The translations under genes were made by a program, and so were the position numbers. A DNA stretch of 64,000 bases from Allobosea sp. (GTDB lineage Bacteria > Pseudomonadota > Alphaproteobacteria > Rhizobiales > Kaistiaceae): contig JAFKFV010000013.1 in NCBI GenBank assembly GCA_017307955.1, positions 1-64,000 of the forward strand, read 5' to 3'. Below, piece after piece: positions 53,000 to 60,519 of this stretch. The notes under the pieces were generated by a model. It had not been told where the DNA came from. It saw nothing but the letters and a program-made list of their open reading frames with translations, and searched no databases. The first letter of the stretch is position 1; each line of letters opens with the position of its first letter.

Positions 53000-53212
53000 A
53001 TGAAGAAGCCTGGCGAACACACTGACAAATCGAGCGAACCCGCGGCGAAGCGCGATGCCGCGCCGCAGTTCGCGAAAAGCCAGGGCGACGCGAAGAACAG
53101 CGGCCTCGACAGCGCCACGCCCCGCGTCACCGGCCCGGACGAGAGCATCGCCAAGGACTGGGACGCCGACTACACCGAGCCCGACCCGTCCTTGCCGAAG
53201 CGGCCGAAATAG
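53000..53212 (+). CDS. small hydrophilic stress-associated protein
   Basis: A 70-residue protein, very polar and without hydrophobic segments or Cys (KKPGEHTDKSSEPAAKRD at the start, DADYTEPDPSLPKRPK at the end). It is probably disordered. AGAAGCGGAG lies before the ATG. The EcfG-type promoter upstream and the stop with clear separation from the next gene support a real gene. No family recognised. Confidence 0.6.
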   Translation: MKKPGEHTDKSSEPAAKRDAAPQFAKSQGDAKNSGLDSATPRVTGPDESIAKDWDADYTEPDPSLPKRPK

Positions 53213-53238
53213 GCGCGAGACCTGCCGGCGCCCTGCCC

Positions 53239-53556
53239 TCAGCGCTCGTCATGCGAGAGCGGCAGCGGCGTATCGTCGGCGAGGTTGTCGCGCTCCGGCC
53301 CGGCGCCGCCTTCGCCCTGGTCGTCGAGACCGGGGACGGCGCCCATGTTCTCGAACGCCACCACGGGCTCGACCGGCGTATCCACGCTGTCGCCGACATC
53401 CATGAGCGGTTCGCCGGCGTCTTCGAGCGCGATGATCTCCTTCGCCTGATCCCAGTTGAATTCGGCACGGCCGTCCGGCCTCCCCTCGGATTCCCAGATC
53501 GCATAGGCCCGGTCACGGATGCGCTCTTCGAGTGCGCGGTCGTCATTGGCGTCCAT
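53239..53556 (-). CDS. DUF2934 domain protein
   Basis: A 105-residue acidic protein. Residues 8-42 match DUF2934 (ERIRDRAYAIWESEGRPDGR), a short helical domain found in many rhizobial stress-linked proteins. The rest is disordered with Asp/Gly/Pro. GGAGAAG precedes the ATG. An EcfG-like site (GGAAC-N16-CGCT) lies 28-52 bases upstream, back to back with the plus-strand site at 53617. Confidence 0.78.
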   Translation of the reverse strand: MDANDDRALEERIRDRAYAIWESEGRPDGRAEFNWDQAKEIIALEDAGEPLMDVGDSVDTPVEPVVAFENMGAVPGLDDQGEGGAGPERDNLADDTPLPLSHDER

Positions 53557-53583
53557 GATCTTCTCCTCGGATGGAGCCTCTCA

Positions 53584-53608
53584 AGCGCCCGAGCCTCGGT
53601 CTTGTTCC
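53584..53608 (-). promoter_or_regulatory. EcfG-type promoter for DUF2934 gene
   Basis: GGAAC-N16-CGCT on the minus strand (three of four -10 bases). Confidence 0.55.
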
Positions 53609-53616
53609 CCCGGCGC

Positions 53617-53641
53617 GGAACATTCGCGTCAGCGGCCTGTT
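53617..53641 (+). promoter_or_regulatory. EcfG-type promoter for DUF4142-like operon
   Basis: GGAAC-N16-TGTT, ending 42 bases before the ATG at 53684. Confidence 0.7.
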
Positions 53642-53683
53642 GGCATCTCAGTCACCAACCCCATCACCGACGAGAGCGAACCC

Positions 53684-54211
53684 ATGCGAATCTTTACCGT
53701 CGCTGCCGCCGCCGTGATGCTCGCGGCCGCCATCGAAGCCCCGGTCGCGCAGCAGCCGGCCGCGCCCGTGCTCCGGCAGGCCGCAACCAATCCGGCGGCC
53801 TTCATCGTGCCCGCGACAGAGATCGGCCTGCTGCAGCTTGCGATTGCCCGCCTCGCGGTCGCACGGACCCGCGATACCGACATCGCCCGCTTCGGCAATT
53901 ACGTGACCCAGGTCTTCAATGGCGCCAATCAGGCGGTAGCGATGGCGGCCGGCGACATCGAGCCGCCGCGCGCGCTGGATCGTGACCGTCAGGGCCTCTA
54001 CGACGCGCTGGAGCGCGAAGGCGACGCCACCTTCGACGACGCCTATCTCCGCCTGCAGGGTCGCGGGATCGACGAGGCGATCACGCTCTATTCCGGCTAC
54101 GCCCGCGCCGCCGGTCCGGGTCCGCTCAAGGATGCCGCCAGCCGCTACGCCGACGACATCGCCCGCCTCCGTGAGGCCTACCAGAAGCTCGTGCAGGCCA
54201 AGGCGCGATAG
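53684..54211 (+). CDS. exported DUF4142-like protein
   Basis: A 175-residue protein with an N-terminal signal (about 1-22). FIVPATEIGLLQLAIARLAVARTRD followed by DIARFGNYVTQVFNGAN has the pattern of DUF4142 first helices, and DDIARLREAYQKLVQ closes it. It is more divergent than the protein at 52314-52871 and lacks the HSK-type motif. It heads a small operon with two tiny membrane proteins. Stress-related helical-bundle protein of unknown function. Confidence 0.75.
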   Translation: MRIFTVAAAAVMLAAAIEAPVAQQPAAPVLRQAATNPAAFIVPATEIGLLQLAIARLAVARTRDTDIARFGNYVTQVFNGANQAVAMAAGDIEPPRALDRDRQGLYDALEREGDATFDDAYLRLQGRGIDEAITLYSGYARAAGPGPLKDAASRYADDIARLREAYQKLVQAKAR

Positions 54212-54230
54212 CCCTTCGAAAGGAGACACC

Positions 54231-54353
54231 ATGCCGGACACGCTCACTCCCGATGAAGAGAAGCGCGGTGCGCGCCGCATCATCATGCCCGCGATGCTCG
54301 CCGCGGCGATCATCTTCGCCGCCATCATCGTCTGGACCTTCTTCATGCCCTGA
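54231..54353 (+). CDS. 40-residue single-pass membrane protein
   Basis: MPDTLTPDEEKRGARRIIMP leads into one membrane helix (about 17-37, AMLAAAIIFAAIIVWTFF). A strong AGGAG site lies 5 bases before the ATG. It is 19 bases after the DUF4142-like gene and 22 before the next tiny gene, so it is probably part of the same EcfG-driven operon. No family recognised. Confidence 0.65.
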   Translation: MPDTLTPDEEKRGARRIIMPAMLAAAIIFAAIIVWTFFMP

Positions 54354-54375
54354 ACGGGCAAACGGAGACCCCTTC

Positions 54376-54516
54376 ATGCAAGAGACCAGCAGCCTCGCCG
54401 AGATTCTATGGATGGCGGGCGTCATTGGCGGACCGGTCGCCCTCGCCGGCGCCATGATCTACGGCATCATGCGCCGCCGCAGGAACGGCCCCCGCCGGTC
54501 GGCCGGCAAGGAGTAG
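54376..54516 (+). CDS. 46-residue single-pass membrane protein
   Basis: One helix (about 9-31, ILWMAGVIGGPVALAGAMIY) followed by a strongly basic tail (GIMRRRRNGPRRSAGKE). CGGAGA precedes the ATG. Third gene of the small operon from 53684. No family recognised. Confidence 0.62.
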   Translation: MQETSSLAEILWMAGVIGGPVALAGAMIYGIMRRRRNGPRRSAGKE

Positions 54517-54546
54517 TCCGCCGACCTTGCGGCTTCGACAGCGATC

Positions 54547-55113
54547 TCAGCCGGCGTTGCTCCGCCGGCGGCGACGAGCCGCCAGTCCACGGAAAAGCTC
54601 CTCGACATAGGGGAGGAATTCCAGGAGCACGACGGCGGCGAGAAGGCTCGCGATATAGGCGACCGGCAGCGGCTCCGCCTTCCAGCGCAGGCCGAAATCC
54701 GCCGTCCCGGAACCAAGCCCGAACAGCGCCATGAACTGCTCCCAGTTGAGCGTCACCACGCAGACGATCGCGAGAAGCGGGATCATCTCGAGAAAGCTGT
54801 GCACATGCTGCTCGATCGGCGTCACCTCGCGGTGGTCCGAGGCGTAGCTGACATCCCAGAGCGCCGTCGCCTCATGCAGGAAGAACATCGCGATCATGAC
54901 CGCGATGACGAGCGCGTTGATCTCGAGGAACAGCGCCATCAGCAGCGGCAGCCCGGCCTCGGCGAACATCAGGAGATGGAGGACCGACTCCCTGGGTCCG
55001 GCCGTTTCCGCGATGTTCGCCGCGCGATGGCAGAGCCAGTCGGCAATGCCGGCGAGAAGCCAGAGCGGCAGCACGAAATACAGCAGAACGAGGACCGTCG
55101 CGTTGCCGGTCAT
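54547..55113 (-). CDS. multi-histidine integral membrane protein (putative diiron-like)
   Basis: A 188-residue protein with five or six hydrophobic helices. Acidic and His residues cluster in a conserved-looking pattern: DWLCHR (Asp25, His29), RESVLHLLMFAE (Glu42, His46, Glu52), FFLHEATALWDV (His80, Asp87), SDHREVTPIEQHVHSFLE (His94, Glu96, Glu101, His103, His105, Glu109). Spacing recalls membrane diiron enzymes of the fatty-acid-hydroxylase type, but no named family is certain. It overlaps the upstream coiled-coil gene by 4 bases. Confidence 0.7.
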   Translation of the reverse strand: MTGNATVLVLLYFVLPLWLLAGIADWLCHRAANIAETAGPRESVLHLLMFAEAGLPLLMALFLEINALVIAVMIAMFFLHEATALWDVSYASDHREVTPIEQHVHSFLEMIPLLAIVCVVTLNWEQFMALFGLGSGTADFGLRWKAEPLPVAYIASLLAAVVLLEFLPYVEELFRGLAARRRRRSNAG

Positions 55114-55343
55114 TCCGCGCTCGCATCCGCCAGCTGCGCCTCGAGCTCGGCCTTGCGCGCGCGAAAGCCTGCGAGCGAGGCCTCGAGCGAGGCGAGCATG
55201 TGCTGTGCCCGGACGGCGGCGGCGCTGTGTCCGCCGCGCTGCAGATCATCGGCCATCGCCGCCTGCCGTTTCCTTTCGGTTTCAAGCGCCTCGATCGACT
55301 TCATAAGCGACGCATAGCGCTGCTGCGCCTCGAAACCGTCCAT
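55110..55343 (-). CDS. 77-residue coiled-coil protein
   Basis: A helical protein (MKSIEALETERKRQAAMADD, then ASLEASLAGFRARKAELEAQ) predicted to form one long coiled coil. The ATG at 55341-55343 has GGGAGG 7 bases upstream; an ATG at 55361 is less likely. It is translationally coupled (4-base overlap) to the multi-histidine membrane protein. Function unknown. Confidence 0.65.
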   Translation of the reverse strand: MDGFEAQQRYASLMKSIEALETERKRQAAMADDLQRGGHSAAAVRAQHMLASLEASLAGFRARKAELEAQLADASAE

Positions 55344-55376
55344 CCGATCGCCTCCCGGCATTGTTCCGCCCGCCCC

Positions 55377-55401
55377 GGAACAAGCGGCGACGCCGAAGGT
55401 T
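55377..55401 (+). promoter_or_regulatory. EcfG-type promoter for second DUF892 gene
   Basis: GGAAC-N16-GGTT, ending 30 bases before the ATG at 55432. Confidence 0.72.
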
Positions 55402-55431
55402 TCGTGCGTACCCCCCGAAATCTGGAGAACG

Positions 55432-55944
55432 ATGATGGTGAACGCCGAAGACCGGCTGATGCAGTGGCTGCGCGACGCTCACGCCATGGAGGAGCAGGCC
55501 GCGACCATGCTCGACGCCCTCGCCAAGCGGATCGAGCACTATCCGGACGTCCGCGCCAAGATCGAGGAACATCTCGCCGTGACGCGCGAGCAGTCGCGGC
55601 GGCTCCAGTCCTGCATCGCGACGCGCGGCGGCGATACATCGACGATCAAGGATATGGCCGGCAAGATGACCGCCATGGGCCAGGGCGTGAGCGGCATGTT
55701 CGCCACCGACGAGATCGTGAAGGGTGCGATGTCGCTCTATACCTTCGAGAACATGGAGATCGCGGCCTATCGCGTCCTCGTCGCGGCGGCCGAACACGTC
55801 GGCGACACGGCGACCGCCGCCGTCCTGCAGGGGATCCTCGAGGAGGAGATCGAGGCGGCCGAGACCGTCGGCGCGATGCTGCCCGACATCACGGCGCGCT
55901 ACCTGACCCGCGAGGAAGCGACCGGCATCGAAGCCAAGCGCTGA
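55432..55944 (+). CDS. ferritin-like DUF892-type stress protein
   Basis: A 170-residue four-helix protein. LRDAHAMEEQAATMLDALAKRIEHYPD, HLAVTREQSRRLQSCI, YTFENMEIAAYRVLVAAAEH and LEEEIEAAETVGAMLP carry the Glu/His positions of the family in order. It differs from the copy at 48670 by a longer loop between helices 2 and 3 (TRGGDTSTIKDMAGKM). An EcfG-type promoter precedes it and a strong terminator follows. Confidence 0.87.
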   Translation: MMVNAEDRLMQWLRDAHAMEEQAATMLDALAKRIEHYPDVRAKIEEHLAVTREQSRRLQSCIATRGGDTSTIKDMAGKMTAMGQGVSGMFATDEIVKGAMSLYTFENMEIAAYRVLVAAAEHVGDTATAAVLQGILEEEIEAAETVGAMLPDITARYLTREEATGIEAKR

Positions 55945-56005
55945 ACCGAATCCAGGCGCTGAACCGCAGCCAGGCATCGGTCGGCCACTGGACAGCGTAG
56001 ACATG

Positions 56006-56044
56006 AAAGGGCCGCCGGGACATCATCCCGGCGGCCCTTTTCTT
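56006..56044. terminator. strong terminator hairpin
   Basis: AAAGGGCCGCCGGGA and TCCCGGCGGCCCTTT form a perfect 15-base stem with a CATCA loop, followed by TTCTT. It separates the DUF892 gene from the convergent dehydrogenase gene and would work in both directions. Confidence 0.88.
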
Positions 56045-56079
56045 GGCCTCATCTTCCACCAGTCGGTCCTCGCCGGCCC

Positions 56080-58407
56080 TCAGTCCGGAAGCGTGTAGGC
56101 GATGACATAGTCGCCGGGCTTGGTGCCGATCGAGCCGTGGCCGCCCGCGACCATGACGACATATTGCTTGCCGTCCTCGGTATAGGTCATCGGCGTCGCC
56201 TGGCCACCGGCCGGCAGCCGCGCCTCCCACAGCACCCGGCCCGTCGTGACGTCATAGGCGCGTAGATAGTTGTCGACGGCCGCGCCGAGGAAGGCGACGC
56301 CGCCGCGCGTCAGGAGCGGCCCGCCGATGCCCGGCACGCCGAGCTTGAAGGGCAGCGGCAGCGGCGTCATGTCCATGACGGTGCCGTTCTTGTGCTGCCA
56401 GGCGATCTGGCCGGTGACGAGATCGACGCCGGCGACATAGCCCCATGGTGGCGCCTGGCAGGGAATGCCGAGCGGGCTCAGGAACGGTCCCATATAGACG
56501 CCATAGGGCGCGCCCTCGTTGCGGTTGAGGCCCTGCTCGCTCGCCTTCTCGTCGCCCTTGGGCGGCATTTCGGCGGCGGGCACCAGCTGCGAGGTGAAGG
56601 CGAGATAGGTCGGCATGCCGAACATGATCTGCCGTTCCGGATCGACCGCGACGCTGCCCCAGTTGAAGGTGCCGAAATTGCCCGGATAGACGATCGTCCC
56701 CTCCAGCGAAGGCGGCGTGTAGCGGCCCTCATAACGATACTGGTGGAAGGCGATGCGGCAGGCGAGCTGGTCGAACAGCGTCATGCCCCACATGGACTTC
56801 TCGGTCAGCGGCGGCGGCGAGAAGGTAAGGCTCGAGATCGGCTGCGTCGGCGCCGTGAAGTCCCCGGGGATGGCGCCGCCGGGCGCCGGCTCCTCGTGGA
56901 TGGGCAGGATCGGCTGTCCGTTGCGGCGGTCGAGCACATAGATGTCGCCCTGCTTGGTCGGCCCGACCAGCGCCGGGATCACGGTTCCGTCCGGGCGGCG
57001 CATGTCGAACAGCACCGGCTGGGCCGGGACGTCCATGTCCCAGAGATCGTGATGCACGGTCTGGCGAACCCAGCGCACCTGCCCGGTCGCGATATCGAGC
57101 GCCACGATCGAGGACGAGAAGCGTTCGACCGCCGGGCTGCGGCCGATGCCGATCTGGTCGGGCACCTGGTTGCCGAGCGGGATATAGACGAGCCCGAGAT
57201 CGGGATCGGCGCTGAACACCGACCAGGAATTGGGCGAGTTGGTCGTGTAGGTCTCGCCCGGCGGCAGCGGCGCCGTCTCGTCCGGATTGCCCGAATCCCA
57301 GTTCCAGAGCAGTTCGCCCGTCCGGATATCGAAGGCCCGGATGACGCCCGACTGCGCCTTCAGCGAATAATTGTCATTGACCGCGCCACCGATGATGATC
57401 CGGTCGCCGATCGCGACGGGCGGCGAGGTCGAATAGTAGAAGCCGGCCGGGTCGTATTTCATGCCGCGGCCGAGATTGAGCGTACCGCCATCGGCGAAGC
57501 TCTCGCAGACGGTGCCGGTCCTCGCGTCGAGCGCGATCAGCCGCGCGTCGGAGGTCGGCAAATAGACGCGCGTGGCACAGGCGGCGTCGGCGGCGACGTT
57601 CGGATCTGCCCAATAGGTGACACCGCGGCAGGTCTGGTGCTGGCGATCCGGATTGAGGCCGACATTCGGGTCGTATTTCCACTTCTGCTGCCCGGTCTTC
57701 GCGTCGACGGCGATCGCCCAGTTGTGCGGCGTGCAGAGATAGAGCGTGTCACCGACCTTCAGCGGCGTCACCTGATAGGTCGTCTCGGTGACGTCCTCCG
57801 GCAGCTTCACGTCGCCGGTCTGGTACTGCCAGGCGACCTTCAGATTGCCGACATTCGCAGGCGTGATCTGGTCGAGCGGCGAGAAGCGCTGGCCATATTG
57901 CGTGCGCCCGTATTGGTGCCAGTCGCCGTCCGGAATGGCGCCGCCGAGATTGGCGTCCGCGACCCTCGCATCGGGCAGGGTGCCGGCAGTGTCATGCGGG
58001 TCGATCGCCATGGAATAGAGAGCGGTGGCGATCGCGACGACGAGCGGGACAGCAATCGGCCAGGCCGGCGCGCGGCGTCCCGGCACCGGACCCGCATCGA
58101 GGCGCCGGCGAACCCACGGCGTCACCAGCCAGAGCCCGACCACGATGATCACGCCGCCGCGCGGCGCCAGCTGCCACCAGTCGAGCCCGACCTCCCAGAT
58201 CGCCCAGGCGAGAGCGGCCAGCGTCATCAGCCCGTAGAGCCCGAGCGCGGACGGCCGTCGGCGATGGACGAGGAAGGCGGTGCCGAGGAAGCCGACGCCG
58301 AGCAGCGCATAAGCGGGGCTGCCGCCGAGCGCGACGAGGAAGACGCCGCCTGCGAGCAGCGCCAGTCCGATCAGGCCCAGAATGACCGTGGTGACGAGAA
58401 GAAGCAT
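56080..58407 (-). CDS. gcd: membrane-bound PQQ-dependent dehydrogenase (glucose/quinate type)
   Basis: A 775-residue quinoprotein. Five membrane helices (about 1-140) anchor it. The periplasmic eight-bladed propeller then begins near DWHQYGRTQYGQRFSPLDQI, a typical start. NWAIAVDAKTGQQKWKYDP, WDMDVPAQPVLFD and AGGQATPMTYTEDGKQYVV are family blocks. It oxidises glucose or a related polyol/quinate in the periplasm and passes electrons to ubiquinone. No PQQ synthesis genes are in the window. The ATG at 58405-58407 is used; a start 81 bases upstream is possible but lies in the preceding small gene. Confidence 0.93.
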   Translation of the reverse strand: MLLLVTTVILGLIGLALLAGGVFLVALGGSPAYALLGVGFLGTAFLVHRRRPSALGLYGLMTLAALAWAIWEVGLDWWQLAPRGGVIIVVGLWLVTPWVRRRLDAGPVPGRRAPAWPIAVPLVVAIATALYSMAIDPHDTAGTLPDARVADANLGGAIPDGDWHQYGRTQYGQRFSPLDQITPANVGNLKVAWQYQTGDVKLPEDVTETTYQVTPLKVGDTLYLCTPHNWAIAVDAKTGQQKWKYDPNVGLNPDRQHQTCRGVTYWADPNVAADAACATRVYLPTSDARLIALDARTGTVCESFADGGTLNLGRGMKYDPAGFYYSTSPPVAIGDRIIIGGAVNDNYSLKAQSGVIRAFDIRTGELLWNWDSGNPDETAPLPPGETYTTNSPNSWSVFSADPDLGLVYIPLGNQVPDQIGIGRSPAVERFSSSIVALDIATGQVRWVRQTVHHDLWDMDVPAQPVLFDMRRPDGTVIPALVGPTKQGDIYVLDRRNGQPILPIHEEPAPGGAIPGDFTAPTQPISSLTFSPPPLTEKSMWGMTLFDQLACRIAFHQYRYEGRYTPPSLEGTIVYPGNFGTFNWGSVAVDPERQIMFGMPTYLAFTSQLVPAAEMPPKGDEKASEQGLNRNEGAPYGVYMGPFLSPLGIPCQAPPWGYVAGVDLVTGQIAWQHKNGTVMDMTPLPLPFKLGVPGIGGPLLTRGGVAFLGAAVDNYLRAYDVTTGRVLWEARLPAGGQATPMTYTEDGKQYVVMVAGGHGSIGTKPGDYVIAYTLPD

Positions 58408-58435
58408 GGGAGAGGCGTTCCGATCTGCGCGAGGG

Positions 58436-58573
58436 CTATTGCGACTGGTCGATCGCATGCGGCGGAGCAGCCCCGGGCCTGTCGCCATCGGTGGAACGCC
58501 CGAATGCGAACCAGACGATGACGGCGACGATGATCACCCCCAGGGCGATCGAGGCCATGCGGCCGTTGTTCAT
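58436..58573 (-). CDS. 45-residue single-pass membrane protein
   Basis: MNNGRMASIALGVIIVAVIV begins a single helix (about 6-24), then a short polar tail (STDGDRPGAAPPHAIDQSQ). GAGGAG lies about 7 bases before the ATG. It starts 29 bases after an EcfG-type promoter and precedes the PQQ dehydrogenase by 28 bases. Similar tiny membrane proteins occur at 54231 and 54376. Function unknown. Confidence 0.62.
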   Translation of the reverse strand: MNNGRMASIALGVIIVAVIVWFAFGRSTDGDRPGAAPPHAIDQSQ

Positions 58574-58601
58574 GGGGTGGCTCCTCGTTGGTTGTGATCG
58601 A

Positions 58602-58626
58602 GGAACAATCGACTCCGGGGATCGTT
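58602..58626 (+). promoter_or_regulatory. EcfG-type promoter for TPP-enzyme gene
   Basis: GGAAC-N16-CGTT, an exact consensus match. It overlaps the opposite promoter at 58604-58628 almost completely. Confidence 0.8.
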
Positions 58627-58628
58627 CC
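58604..58628 (-). promoter_or_regulatory. EcfG-type promoter for tiny membrane protein and PQQ dehydrogenase
   Basis: GGAAC-N16-TGTT on the minus strand. Its -35 covers the -10 of the plus-strand promoter and the reverse. Confidence 0.7.
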
Positions 58629-58690
58629 CGCTGCGAAGGCGGCGCGGCTAACCGCCCGTCCGCCCCCTCGTCCCCAAGGGAACCGGATCC

Positions 58691-60454
58691 ATGCCAAATT
58701 CAGCGGACATCCTCGTCGAGACGCTCATCCAGTGGGGCGTCAAGCTCGTCTTCGGCCTGCCCGGAGACGGCATCAACGGCGTCATGGAGGCGCTCAGGAC
58801 GCGGCAAGACCGCATCGGCTTCGTCCAGGTGCGCCATGAGGAGTCGGCGGCCTTCATGGCCTCGGCCTATGCCAAGTGGACCGGCGGCCTCGGCGTCTGC
58901 CTCGCCACCTCCGGCCCCGGCGGCGCGCATCTTCTCGCCGGGCTTTATGATGCCAAGCTCGACCAGGCCCCGGTGCTCGCCATCACGGGCATGCAGTATC
59001 ACGACCTCATCGAGACCTTCACGCAGCAGGATGTCGACCTGACGCGCGTGTTCAACGATCTGACGGTGTTCAACGTGCAGGTCTCCGACGCGGCGCATAT
59101 GGAGAGCGTCGCGGGCCTTGCCTGCCGATCGGCGCTCAGCCGGCGCGGCGTCGCGCATCTCTCGATCGCCAATGATGTCCAGGAAGAGGATCTCTCGGAA
59201 GCCGGGCGCTCGAAGCGCAACCGGCCGGGCCATGTGCCGAACCGCTGGTTCGAAGGGCGCCGCCTTCCCACCGAAGACGATCTGGAGGCCGCCGCGACCC
59301 TGCTCAACCGCGCCGAACGGGTCGTCATCCTGGCCGGCCGCGGCGCGCTCGGCGCAAGCCACGAACTCGAGCGGACGGCCAGCCTCCTCGCCGCGCCGGT
59401 CACCAAGGCCTTGCTCGGCAAGGCCGTGCTGCCCGACGACCACCCCCATGTCACGGGCGGCATCGGCATGCTCGGCACCCTGCCCTCGCAAGAGGCTATG
59501 GAGCGCTGCGACGCCCTCCTCATCGTCGGCTCGACCTTCCCCTATCTCGAATACTATCCGAAGCCCGATCAGGCGCGCGGCGTGCAGATCGACCGCGACG
59601 GCCAGCGCATCGGCCTGCGCTTCCCCGTTGATGTCGGCCTCGTCGGCGACGCGGCGGAGACGCTGCGCCAGTTGAACGCCCGCCTCGAGCGCAAGACCGA
59701 CCGGTCATTCCTCGCCGAGGCCCAGGAGGGCATGCGCCGCTGGCGCGAACTGATGGCGGCTTCAGAGGAGCGCGACGAGATGCCGATGAAGCCGCAGCGC
59801 GTCGCCCGCGCCTTCGGAAAGCGGCTGCCGGACGACGCGGTGCTGGTGACGGATTCCGGGCAGAACACCGAACTCGCCGCCCGCCATATCGATATGCGCC
59901 AGGGCCAGGCCTTCGGCGTCTCGGGCGCGCTCGCTTCGATGGCCTGCGGCCTTCCTTATGCGATCGCCGCCGGCCTCGCCTTTCCGGGCCGGCCGATCTT
60001 CGCGGTCGTCGGCGATGGCGGTCTCGCGATGCAGCTCGGCGAATTCTCGACCGCCGTCCGCTACCGGATCCCCCTCCGCCTGCTGGTCATCAAGAACAAC
60101 ATGCTCAACCAGATCGCCTGGGAGCAGATGATGTTTCTCGGCAATCCGCAGTTCGGCTGCGAATTGCAGCCGATCGACTTCGCCAAGGCGGCGGAGGCGA
60201 TGGGCGGCGCGGGCTTCGCGATCGAGCGGCCCGACCAGATCGAGGCGGTGCTCGACAAGGCGATGGCCATCGACGGCCCGGTGCTGATCGAGGCGGTGGT
60301 CGATCCGGCCGAGCCGATGATGCCGCCGAAGATGCCTGCCGATTATGCCGAGAACTTCCGCCACGCTCTGCCGCATACGCCGGGCCATGAGGAGATCGAG
60401 GCGGTGATCGAGGCGGAGCCGGCGAAGACACTGATGAAAGCCGGCACCGAATAG
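58691..60454 (+). CDS. thiamine-diphosphate enzyme, pyruvate oxidase (PoxB)-like
   Basis: A 587-residue enzyme. The N-terminal PYR domain has FGLPGDGINGVMEALR and the catalytic Glu in VRHEESAAFMASAYAK. A central domain follows (about 190-330). The PP domain binds ThDP and Mg through VVGDGGLAMQ and KNNMLNQIAWEQ. Order and length fit pyruvate:quinone oxidase or related ThDP oxidases; acetolactate synthase is less likely because no small subunit gene is present. The C-terminus ends HTPGHEEIEAVIEAEP, without a clear PoxB membrane helix. It has a perfect EcfG promoter. Confidence 0.9.
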   Translation: MPNSADILVETLIQWGVKLVFGLPGDGINGVMEALRTRQDRIGFVQVRHEESAAFMASAYAKWTGGLGVCLATSGPGGAHLLAGLYDAKLDQAPVLAITGMQYHDLIETFTQQDVDLTRVFNDLTVFNVQVSDAAHMESVAGLACRSALSRRGVAHLSIANDVQEEDLSEAGRSKRNRPGHVPNRWFEGRRLPTEDDLEAAATLLNRAERVVILAGRGALGASHELERTASLLAAPVTKALLGKAVLPDDHPHVTGGIGMLGTLPSQEAMERCDALLIVGSTFPYLEYYPKPDQARGVQIDRDGQRIGLRFPVDVGLVGDAAETLRQLNARLERKTDRSFLAEAQEGMRRWRELMAASEERDEMPMKPQRVARAFGKRLPDDAVLVTDSGQNTELAARHIDMRQGQAFGVSGALASMACGLPYAIAAGLAFPGRPIFAVVGDGGLAMQLGEFSTAVRYRIPLRLLVIKNNMLNQIAWEQMMFLGNPQFGCELQPIDFAKAAEAMGGAGFAIERPDQIEAVLDKAMAIDGPVLIEAVVDPAEPMMPPKMPADYAENFRHALPHTPGHEEIEAVIEAEPAKTLMKAGTE

Positions 60455-60479
60455 GCGCCGGCCTTTGTCCAGTCATCGT

Positions 60480-60513
60480 GGCGGGGCGGGACCGGATGGC
60501 CCCGCCCCATCTT
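60480..60513 (+). terminator. candidate terminator after TPP-enzyme gene
   Basis: GGCGGGGC and GCCCCGCC form an 8-base GC stem with an 11-base loop, followed by CATCTTTCG. It lies 25 bases after the stop and between convergent genes. Confidence 0.55.
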
Positions 60514-60519
60514 TCGTTC

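Noticed and set aside
55343..55367. Minus-strand GGAAC upstream of the coiled-coil gene as an EcfG promoter
   Set aside because: The -10 position (CGGA) is poor and would coincide with the start codon.
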